From Achatina immaculata (lineage: Eukaryota; Mollusca; Gastropoda; Stylommatophora; Achatinidae), in NCBI GenBank assembly GCA_009760885.1, contig CM019713.1, positions 25,180,427 to 25,244,426 of the forward strand: a stretch of 64,000 nt of DNA, read 5' to 3'. Position numbers and translations under genes: made by a program. Below the pieces are notes generated by a model, which saw nothing but the letters and a program-made list of their open reading frames with translations, did not search any database and was not told the DNA's origin. Positions 41,001 to 53,000 of the stretch are shown here, piece after piece (the stretch's first letter is position 1; each line of letters starts with the position of its first letter).

Positions 41001-44000
41001 TATTTCTTTATTTATCCTGTTATATTTTTTCTCGTTATTTTTACTCCTCCTCCTCTTGTCCATCAGTCCTAAGATGTCGTCTGTCATCCATTTATTTTTA
41101 GGGGCTTCTTTTTTCGGTGGTATTATCTCCTTAACAGTTTGGTGGATAGAATCTCTTAACATTTCCCATTGTTCATCTATACTATTTATCTTTGCTATTG
41201 CATTGTATCTATTTGTGTATTGTTCTCGCAGTTCTTGGTCATTTTTAAGAAGTTCTACATTCAGTTTGATGTTTCTCACTTTTTTGCCTGCTTTCTTTAG
41301 TTTTATTCTAACTTTTCCACAGAGTGGATCGTGGTCACTATTGCAGTCAGCTCCTGGCATGGTTTTTGTTGTCAGTAATGCATTGCGGAATCGTTTGTTG
41401 ATTAATATGTAGTCTATCTGGTTAAAAGTCTTTTTGTCTGGACTGCACCACGTTGCCAGTCTTCGAGGATGTTGTTTAAACCAGGTGTTTCCTACAACCA
41501 TGCTGTGTATTCTTGCCCATTCAATTAATTTATAACCTCTGTCATTCCTCTCCCCCAGTCCATAGTCACCAACGATGTCTGAAGTTCTTCCTTTACCAAC
41601 TTTGGCATTAAAATCTCCCATGACTATGGTAACTTCATGTGACTTTGTGTGTTTTAGTGCTGTCTCTATGTCATTATAAAATAGCTGAACATCTTCTTCA
41701 GAGCTTTCAGATGTTGCAGCATACACTTGTATAATATTTATGTTTATTGGTTGTCCTTTCAGTTGGGCTAGCAGGACTCGGTCCGAGATGTTCAGATATC
41801 CTACAATTGTCCTTGCCATTTGTTCATCAAATATAATTCCTACTCCTCGTTCATATTTCTCACTTCCTGAATATATTATTGTATATTTATCTGATTTTAT
41901 CTTCCCTGCACCTGTCTATCTAACTTCACTCATTCCTAATATGTTGATCTTCATCCTTTCCATTTCCATCTTTACATTTTCTAATTTTCCAGCCTGGAAT
42001 AAAGTTCTAACATTCCATGTTGCTATTTTGAACTTGTTAGTTTTGCCACCAGTAGCTTGATGACGATCTGGCCTCACCTGTGGCTCGTGAGCTGCCCTAC
42101 CGGACGAGGCTGTTCCAGAGGAACATCCATTAACGTCGTTCATGATGAATCGATTATTCTGTTTAACCATAACTATTCTTTCTAACTGCCCCCCAAAATA
42201 TTCAATATATGGTGGCATATTGAATATATGCCACCAGAGGGAATACACCCACACTAGGAAACACTGATCTCAGGTAACACGTATTGCTGAACTCATAGTG
42301 AAACTATTTTAACAGAGTAAACTGCTTTCCTGAGTAATTCTGACATAGTTAACGATCAAGGTGGCTCATTTTGTAAATTTACAACTTCGTTTAAACAAGA
42401 TTTTAGAAAATGAGACTGCTCGTTGCTGTGAATGCTCAGGCAGAAAGGTAAAAGATGCTCACCACATAGGGACATAACGTGGGCCAAAACATTAAAGGCA
42501 TTAACAGAATATGAACATAATTTGGTTTCAAAGGGTTAACAGCACTTACAGAGTGGAAGTAATTTGAGTTTAAAAAATTAAAAGATGCTTATAAAAAATG
42601 GCCAAACTGAACCGAATTGGTTATTACATATTGCTCTGCAAAGCTCCTTCATCTTACTACAGGCTGGACCAAATGAAAACTAACCAAATACAACATGGCA
42701 ACTGCACACTTCACTTTGTTACATGGCAAGCATACCACTTTTTCTCCTCAGCTGATGCCTTCTCTGAGCTATTGTTTGAGGATATATAACATCAGAGACA
42801 ACAAAATCAAGTTTGGAATGGGAAAACAAAACTATTTCACCATCAAAATTATAATAAAAAGCACTATAAACATGAGCTGTATCACCTAATCACCATCAAT
42901 AAAATCAAGTGAAATTAATTTTGCTTTACAATGCATATGTGATCATTCAGTTAAAAAAAAAAAAAGAAAGAAAAATGAAGAACCATCAGACAATCAAATT
43001 CAGTTTTGTTTAATTGGGCCATTATCTTATGCAGTCAGAATGATTGTGAAGTTAGCAGGAGTAGAATTTAAATTTCTTTTCTTTTCCCATTATACTCAGG
43101 TACTGAATAAAATTTAAACTTTCTTCTCCCATCGGTTTTTGGAAGGGTTACATCTAATTATTTTATAAATCTCTAATGAACTAACATTTCACTTATCAAG
43201 AGGCTGACCGGTGGAGTCTCCATCAGTAATCTTCATCGCTAAATCAAATACACATAGTAAGTGTGTGCCTTGGAAGCAGAAAACAGACAAGGTACTGTAT
43301 CAATAAATTTAACACCAGCCCATATTCAGAAAACAAATAAAATGCACACAAATGAATAAAATAACCCAAAACTGGAAATGTGGAATGCAAATATGGTCAA
43401 GGATTTTGAGAAAGGGCACTGGCAGGCAGCAATGTCAAATATTTTTTTTAAATACAAGATCTGTTCAAAAAAAAAAAAAAGAAATCAAGACCTCTAAAAT
43501 GACACAGCAACAAACTGTGGCATCAAGCTTGCTACTGCATGTATGTGTAACAGTGACCTTGGCCTTTATTCTAACAACAGCTGCATGACATCACAACTGT
43601 TAGTCATAGATCTACATGTGGTAGAGTGAATGTCCTTGTAGTGTACCTAGTGGTTTTTGACATGCTAAACGATGATGGATCTTAAAGAGTAGCATGTTTG
43701 TGTAAAGTTCACTTTCAGATTAGGTGAAGTTTGTTTTGTTTTTTTTTGTGTGCAAAGTCCAGTTTCTTTTTTGACAGGCTTTGTATACGTTTTCACACAG
43801 AAGAAGCAGGGAGTGGTAGAAACGTTACATACAGAAGAAGAAGGAAGTGGTAGAAATGCTACATACAGAAGAAGGAAGTGGTAGAAATGTTACATACAGA
43901 AGAAGGAGGAAGTGGTAGAAATGTTACATACAGAAGAAGAAGGAAGTGGTAGAAATGCTACATACAGAAGAAGGAGGAAGTGGTAGAAATGTTACATACA

Positions 44001-47000
44001 GAAGAAGGAGGAAGTGGTAGAAATGTTACATACAGAAGAAGGAGGAAGTGGTAGAAATGTTACATACAGAAGAAGGAGGAAGTGGTAGAAATGTTACATA
44101 CAGAAGGAAGACGAAGTGGTAGAAATGTTACATACAGAAGAAGGAGGAAGTGGTAGAAATGTTACATACAGAAGAAGAAGGAAGTGGTAGAAATGTTACA
44201 TACAGAAGAAGGAGGAAGTGGTAGAAATGTTACATACAGAAGGAAGACGAAGTGGTAGAAATGTTACATACAGAAGAAGGAGGAAGTGGTAGAAATGTTA
44301 CATACAGAAGAAGAAGGAAGTGGTAGAAATGCTACATACAGAAGAAGGAGGAAGTGGTAGAAATGTTACATACAGAAGAAGGAGGAAGTGGTAGAAATGT
44401 TACATACAGAAGAAGAAGGAAGTGGTAGAAATGTTACATACAGAAGAAGAAGGAAGTGGTAGAAATGTTACATACAGAAGAAGGAGGAAGTGGTAGAAAT
44501 GTTACATACAGAAGAAGGAGGAAGTGGTAGAAATGTTACATACAGAAGAAAGAGGAAGTGGTAGAAATGTTACATACAGAAGAAGAAGGAAGTGGTAGAA
44601 ATGTTACATACAGAAGAAGAAGGAAGTGGTAGAAATGTTACATACAGAAGAAGAAGGAAGTGGTAGAAATGTTACATACAGAAGAAGGAGGAAGTGGTAG
44701 AAATGTTACATACAGAAGAAGGAGGAAGTGGTAGAAATGTTACATACAGAAGGAAGACGAAGTGGTAGAAATGTTACATACAGAAGAAGGAGGAAGTGGT
44801 AGAAATGTTACATACAGAAGAAGAAGGAAGTGGTAGAAATGTTACATACAGAAGAAGGAGGAAGTGGTAGAAATGTTACATACAGAAGGAAGACGAAGTG
44901 GTAGAAATGTTACATACAGAAGAAGGAGGAAGTGGTAGAAATGTTACATACAGAAGAAGAAGGAAGTGGTAGAAATGCTACATACAGAAGAAGGAGGAAG
45001 TGGTAGAAATGTTACATACAGAAGAAGGAGGAAGTGGTAGAAATGTTACATACAGAAGAAGAAGGAAGTGGTAGAAATGTTACATACAGAAGAAGAAGGA
45101 AGTGGTAGAAATGTTACATACAGAAGAAGGAGGAAGTGGTAGAAATGTTACATACAGAAGAAGGAGGAAGTGGTAGAAATGTTACATACAGAAGAAAGAG
45201 GAAGTGGTAGAAATGTTACATACAGAAGAAGAAGGAAGTGGTAGAAATGTTACATACAGAAGAAGAAGGAAGTGGTAGAAATGTTACATACAGAAGAAGA
45301 AGGAAGTGGTAGAAATGCTACATACAGAAGAAGGAGGAAGTGGTAGAAATGTTACATACAGAAGAAGGAGGAAGTGGTAGAAATGTTACATACAGAAGAA
45401 GGAGGAAGTGGTAGAAATGTTACATACAGAAGAAGGAGGAAGTGGTAGAAATGCTACATACAGAAGAAGAAGGAAGTGGTAGAAATGTTACATACAGAAG
45501 AAGGAGGAAGTGGTAGAAATGTTACATACAGAAGGAAGAAGAAGTGGTAGAAATGTTACATACTGGAAACTTCAGTGTTCAAAACATTCTCTGTATTCAT
45601 TTTTTTGTTTAAAAAAAAAAAAAGGTATTAAAAGACAGTGTTGACTCCTGATTCAGTTGAACACAAATGAGGGTCTACAGTAGTCGATTCATGCATTCCT
45701 AGAAAACATTCTCTGAGAGAGCTTAACGCAAGCTGAAGCTTCAAAGCTACCACAAGATCCCTGAGAAAGTCTCCAAACCATGATGAGAAGCTCATCACTG
45801 TCACTACTACTGTACTATCTGACTTCAGGTCAAGTTGCAGGCAAGGGAACACTGCATTCAAATGCAAAAGTTTATGTGAAAGTGTTACTAAAACAACATC
45901 AACTGGCATCATGTTTGGTTGGTAACCTAGGTGGTCTTACTTGAGGTGGTTGAGAGTTTGCGATTTTGTTATTTCACGCAAAAAAAAATCTTGATTTTAA
46001 ACTCTGAACTGTAAACGTGTCGTGTCTGGTCATGTGACTAGGCAAAAATAGCCCATTTGAAGAACATTAGTATAAATCAATTAACTGTCACAATACGAAC
46101 TCAGTAACAGGCTCCCACAAGTCAAGTAATGATTGTGTGTATACAACCAGTGGTTTATCACCCTTTTTCAACAGGGCTCTTCTGAAGGAATTCATGCAGA
46201 ATGAAATGCAAATTTATGGAGAATAATGTGCAAACAAAACGATATAACAATGGGAACTGATTATTTACCTTCTTTCTCTTCCATCTGTTGTTTCTTCTGC
46301 TTTCGAAGCAGTGCACGCTTGCGAGCCATGTGGGTGATGGGAAGGAGGGTGCGGTGGTCCCAGTCACCCGGAGGAAGCACAATTGAGTCATCGAGAAAAT
46401 TATTGATGGCACCAAGCAAGTCTTCACGAGACTCTGCTCGATAAGCTACATCATGAAATTGCTGCCCAGATCACAAAAATAAATAAATTAAGGGTTTCAA
46501 CTCATTCCAGGACAGATGGGAGTACAATAAATATATCTGATCAGTCTTAATATAATTTTGTCAATATTTGGCACAAATTTTACTTTTCATTCAATAACCA
46601 TTTTACAGTTAGAAACCAAGTGTCCATAACAACCACAAGGTCAAGGTTGCTAGTGTTCAGGAGGGATATTAATAGAAACATGTGAATAATTCAATATATC
46701 CTCAGTATTACCAGTACAAAATATGTGACATCCAAACAGGTTTGTAGTACTGACAGCCACGAATTATTTCATTGTAATTAATTACGTGCCATGCTGGTAT
46801 ATGCTGGCAAACATACTTCACCATTCTGTATGTTCTTGGTGTTTCTAGTAGATCAGTTGTCTTTCCTTTCTTGTGCCACCAGGTCAGTCCACTTAGATAG
46901 TTGCGGCTTCCTCCTACTTCTTTTTCTGTTCCAGTGACCGTCTGATTCCCTAGCTTATTTCTTCTTGAGACATGTAAAATATTTCCTTACTTATGATCTT

Positions 47001-50000
47001 TCAAAGCATGAATTTACTATTCAGCAAAAGTGCACTTCTGACTTCCCTCCATGCTGACACAGAACAGTATTTGAACATCTTAACCCCTGCAAAGTGACAA
47101 AAGAGTTAATTTTCTTTTCCTCATGCAGTAACTTTCTTTGGCTGGATGTCAAGCTGTGACAGTTCATCTTCTGTGGGGCTACATCTAGGCCACTTCAATC
47201 TGCTGTCAAACATCAGTTTAAGCTATTGATGAGGTATTTCCATCACAATTTTTAATGCAGTCTTTTTCATACTTAATTATAAAGCTCCTATTTTTTTTTC
47301 ATATACAGCACTTAGCTCATTTTCTTCTCATTTTCATGTCCCTGAATCCAATAATATTATTTTTATACTCTTTCAAATTATATAAATTTCCAGCATTCAG
47401 CTTAAAAGCCACCTGATCCCTGGTGAACTTCCCCTTTTTTCTTGTCTGTGCTCATTTTACTCTAAAACACCCTTGCATTATACATGGCTACTGAACCATT
47501 AACATCTTAGCATTACGTTTCCGGTGAAAAAAAAAAAAACAGTTCTGAAACATCGCTTAAACCCACGATGTTCCTTTAATTCAGGAGTTCCCATAACTAC
47601 TTTTTTTACAAGCTTGATCTTATCTCATCTGCTACATTGCAGCACACTACGACTTCATATGTTATTTGGGATTAACACTTTGTACGGTGTCAAAACTAGG
47701 TTAGCTCATATAACATAAGGCTAACAACTTTAGCATGGAAAACCTGACCTTTATAGCATAAGGGGTTAATGTTAAGGAGATTAATCAACAACTTTTATGT
47801 TACAAAACTTCCTACATAGGTAATAACAGAATAGCTCATGAGAGTTAATGTGCCATGAGCCATTCAAACATGTTTTTAAAAAATTCTCTTTAAAAAAAAA
47901 AACAAGTATTGCAACAATAATCCAGTTTTGTTCCACAGTTGGCAGTTAATATTTTAAACTATCATAAATGGTGAAAATAGGCACAACCACATTTCTCAAT
48001 AGACACTATGGTTGAGATTCCTTTATTATAAAAAAAATGTTTGTGGGTCATAGACAGTGTCTGGTTACAAGTTCACAAAGTGATATCAGAAGATGGATTC
48101 CTCAATACAGTTACAGAGCTTACATTTACAACCAAATACTATTTTTAAAGAATAAATTATGTACCTTACAGAACTCAAACACTTCCAAAAAAACAGAACA
48201 AACAATATATACAAGACTGACCTGATTGGACATAAGAGTGGACAAGGAGCGACCAACCTCATGGTAATCCATACCTCCATTTTCTGGGCCCAATAAGATG
48301 AATATGAACCTGTAACAAAATACTTCTTTTTTTTTAATCTAAAACACAGGAAAAGCTTTATTCAGCAACAAAACACACGCATGCAATGTTTCATCTTTTT
48401 CATATGGAAACATACAAGACAGTATTACAGGAAAGTAAGACACAGAGACATTGGATACACATGTATACAAAAGATATTTTGCTTTATTACATGAATAAGG
48501 TAATCCTGTCATGCCTTAGAGGCACATAGGCATATGGTGTTAGTGCCCATACTTTCCTTGACCTGTCAGCACACTAGAGGGTGATATGGTCAGTATCACG
48601 CCTGGCTGCCTTTCTTTTCTCAACTCCAGAAGTCGGGTACCCATTTCTACAGCTGGGTGACTGGGGTGCCTCTGGGCGGATCTGAACCCCAGACCTTCGC
48701 CATGAGAGACCAGTGCACTAACCACTTCACTACTCAGACACCCAAATGAGAAGTGCCTACAAGCGGTCACCCATCTAAGTACTAACCACACCCAGTGTTG
48801 CTTGCATTACACGAATAAGCAAAGCATTAATCTTTTCATTTTACAAATGACAACAATGATAAAACATCAAACTGTAAGAAAAGTACTCTTATAAGACTTT
48901 AGTAAAACAATGCTGAAGCTGACACATTCTCATGATTGTTCACTGTGAGCTCAGACTTGTCCCTACCTGTCTTTGGACTAAGTTTACAAGAAAATCTCTT
49001 CTTCTTTAATGAACTGTACTATGGTGCAACCAGATATCCCCTATTCTTGAAAGCTAAGGATTCAGTTTTACTATATTGGAAAACCTAGAAGAGCTACCAC
49101 AGACATGTGAAAAAAAAAAGTCCTATCCATGTGGTGGGACTTGAACCTGAGACATCTTGCTCTGTATGTGAAAGTTTTAATACTACTGGAGGACACTGAA
49201 CAATGTGAAGGTCAGATTCTAGCCGTCATCCAACACTATGCAATTACTTCTGTTGCCTTGGTGAAGAAGATGACATGAAGCAGATATGACATGCCAATTT
49301 TAAATACCATTAAAATGCAGTCTTCTAAAAACCTATTGTGTAGAAACTCAAACTGGTACAACAGAGAAAGAAAACTACTACAATCTGTATAACAATAACA
49401 TCTCTCTCAAGTGCTAATGATTGCTAAATCTAGACATCATTGTTTAGTCCAGAATTCTGTCCAGGTTTTTAACTTTAGATACAGACTCTTGGGCCTAGTT
49501 TAGTGATGTAGTTCTTTACATGTTCAACACTTCTGTTTGTTCTGCAGTTTTTAACCTGTTCCTAAAAGCATGACCAATCACACATCTCACTGCAGTATTA
49601 CCTTACAGGTAGGGGCACCTCTGTGAGATTCTCTAGAACTCTCCCTTCCGCCAGCCTTACGAAAGCCATGGCAGGTGTTTTCAGAAAATCAACCTTGCCA
49701 ACTAATACAGTGCTGGCTTCTGCTCCTGCAAAAATTTTTTTAAAAAATCATCAGTCAAAACTGGAAGTGATGATTGTTATGCTATATGAATGGCACAATT
49801 ATCCCGTGAAGCAAATGAGCACGCCAATTTCTAGGCGTCGTGACTAAATCTTGCAAATAACTGGTCCAACATATTCTCTGCATGCTCTCTCAGCTTTTTT
49901 TTTCTTTCTTTTTTCTTATTTTTTAAAATTCTACCACAATGTTCTTGACTAATTAATGTACAAATGCACTGAAAATAGACTGGTTATGTACGCAACATTA

Positions 50001-53000
50001 ATGTATGGTTGTGAAACTCAGACAATTAACAAACAGATGATAAAGAAACTGCATGCAAAAGAGATGTGGTTTTGGAAAAGGATGCAACAGATTTCCTGGA
50101 CAGCCAGCATCAAAGAAGTTTCTGAACAAAAGAAACTAGTCAAAATTATAAGCAACGAAGACAGTCAGAACTTCTTGGACATGTCATCTCAAGACAAAAC
50201 TTGGTAATGACTGAAAAATTCAAAGGAAAAAGGGGAGACAACGAGAAAAACATCTCAGCAGACTGACCGAGCGGCGTGGAAAAAGAACAGCATCTGAACT
50301 GATTTGAAACACCAAGGACCGCACAAGATGGAGAAGGATGGTTGTCAACGCTGCTCAGCATGCAGTGTGTGAATGAAGGTACTCAGAAAAGACCCCCAAA
50401 ACTACTGCTACAACAACGTGATAGACACCAGAGGGGGAAAAGAGCCTCATCAAGGCCAGTCTACTGGAGGACTGTGGATGGAGACACTGCTGGGACACTA
50501 TACATGGGGTAGTTGCAGACCATGAGAAGTGGAGGGAATCTGTTTAAAATCTATGAGGTCAAATGACTGCTTTATTGTTCCATTTCACTGGATGATGGAT
50601 GGATGGATGGATGATGTTCTCACTATCTATATATGGATGCTGTTCTCACTATCTGTATATGGATGATGTTCTCACTATCTACAGATGGACTGATGATGTT
50701 TTCACTATCTATATATGGATGATGTTCTCATTATCTATATATGGATGATGTTCTCATTATCTACAGATGGACTGATGATGTTCTCACTATCTATAGATGG
50801 ACGGATGAAGTTCTCACTATCTATAGATGGACAGATGAAGTTTTCACTATCTACAGATGGACTGATGATGTTCTCACTATCTACAGATGGATTGATGATG
50901 TTTTCACTATCTATAGATGGATGGATGAAGTTCTCACTATCTACAGATGGACTGATAATGTTCTCATTATCTATAGATGGAGGGATGAAGTTCTCACTAT
51001 CTATAGATGGACGGATGAAGTTCTCAGAAAAGCATGGATATCAGATAAAACATGGAAGTATATACATGAAAGACGAGCAGTCAAATTAAACATGTTGAAT
51101 GCAAAAGCAGATCATGAAAGAGATTCGGCAAAAGCAAAATACAAAGACATAGACAAGAAAGTAAAAAGTTCAGCTAGAAGGGATAAAAGAGAATACATAG
51201 ACAATATGGCGAAAGAGGCAGAAAAAGCAGCAAAAACAGGAGACAGCAAAACTTTATATAACATACAAAAGAGGCTAACAGGTACTATTACATCTAAAGA
51301 AAGACCAATCCTTAGCAAAACTGGAACACTATTAACATCAAATAAAGACCAAAAGCAAAGATGGGCTGAACACTTCCAAGAAATACTCAATCGACCACAC
51401 CCAAAAGAATTGTTAAACCTTGAAACTGACTTACCAGCCCCACAACTAAATGTCAATCTAGATGAAATTGAATTGCATGAAATTGAAACAGCAGTGAATT
51501 TAATGGCTAACAACAAAGCTGCAGGTGAAGATGAAATAACAGCCGAGATGCTAAAAGCTATCAATAGTGACAACATGAGACAACTACAGAGAATGTTTAA
51601 CAAGATTTGGAAAGAAGAAAAGGTCCCTTCTAATTGGAAGAAGGGAATCATTGTGAAAATACCAAAAAAGGGCAACCTTAGTGACTGTAACAACTGGAGA
51701 GGAGTAACCTTAATATCAGTTGTGTCAAAAGTATTTTGCAAGGTCATTTTGAATAGACTCAAAGATATAGCGGATACTGCAATGAGAGAAGAACAAGCAG
51801 GATTTCGAAAAGGGAGAAGCTGTCTCGACCAGATCTTTACTCTCAGAATAATACTTGAAGAACATATTGAAAAGCAGAAACCATTAATACCGAATTTCAT
51901 AGATTTTAAGAAGGCATTTGATAGCATACACAGAGATTCATTATGGAGAATTTTATGTCTATATGGAATACCATCTAAAATTGTCAACATCATTAAGGAC
52001 TTATACAATGGATATGGTTGTGCAGTCAAGACAGAAGAAGGGATGAGTGAATGGTTCCAGATTGAAACAGGCGTGAAACAAGGATGTATACTGTCTCCTT
52101 TACTTTTTGGGATTACAATAGACTTCATAATGAAAAAATGCTGCACAGGTAACACAGGTATTGACTGGGTACATGGGACCCAACTAGAAGATCTTGATTT
52201 TGCTGATGACATAACTCTTATCAGTAATAATGTGAATTCCATGCAAGAAAAAACAGATAGCCTATCTTCACTGGCTAGCAAAATAGGACTTGAAATTAAC
52301 AAGGACAAAACAAAAATAATGAAAATTCCCATCAATCAAAATGGAAAAATACACATAGAAGGGACAGATATTGAAGAAGTCAATCAATTTGCATACCTTG
52401 GCAGCTACATAGACCAGGATGGTGACACTAGAAAGGAAGTTAGGATCAGAATTGCAAAAGCAGCATCAATCTTCAAGAATCTTGAGAACATATGGAATTC
52501 AAAAGTTATAAGCACAAAAACCAAGTTAAGACTATTCAATTCAAATGTAATATCCACCCTCATTTATGCATGCGAAAGCTGGAAAACAACTAAAGAAATA
52601 GAAAAGAAATTAGACTCTTTTGAAAACAAATGCCTAAGGAAAATACTCGGCATCAAGTGAAATGAATTCAAGAACAATGCAGAGATAAGACAGATGACTG
52701 AACAACAACCAGTCTCATGGGTGATCAGGAAAAGGAGATGGACATATGTTGGCCACTTGATGAGAAGAAATGAGCAGAGAATCCCAAAACAAGCTATCAA
52801 GTGGAACACAACAGGCCGAAGAAAAAGGGGCAGACCGCGTGAAACTCTGAAGAGAACATTATTAAGAGAGGCCAAGTTAACAGGCATAAAATCCTTTGAT
52901 GAGGTTGAAAGACTCGCCGAAGACAGGAAAAATTGGCGAACTACTTTGCGAGCCCTATGTGACGTCTAACGGCACGGGAAGGATATAAGATATGAGATAA

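Noticed and set aside
46760..46960. Decayed LINE end on the minus strand
   Set aside because: Only a vague similarity to LINE C-terminal codons with several stops. Not listed as a separate element.
50715..51089. Ten-residue repeat protein
   Set aside because: Translation of the 30-bp minisatellite. Only the fusion with LINE B is of structural interest.
51112..52335. 407-codon frame opposite LINE B
   Set aside because: Antisense shadow of the RT frame. The hydrophobic, serine-rich translation has no motif, and the plus-strand RT frame has all the expected domains.
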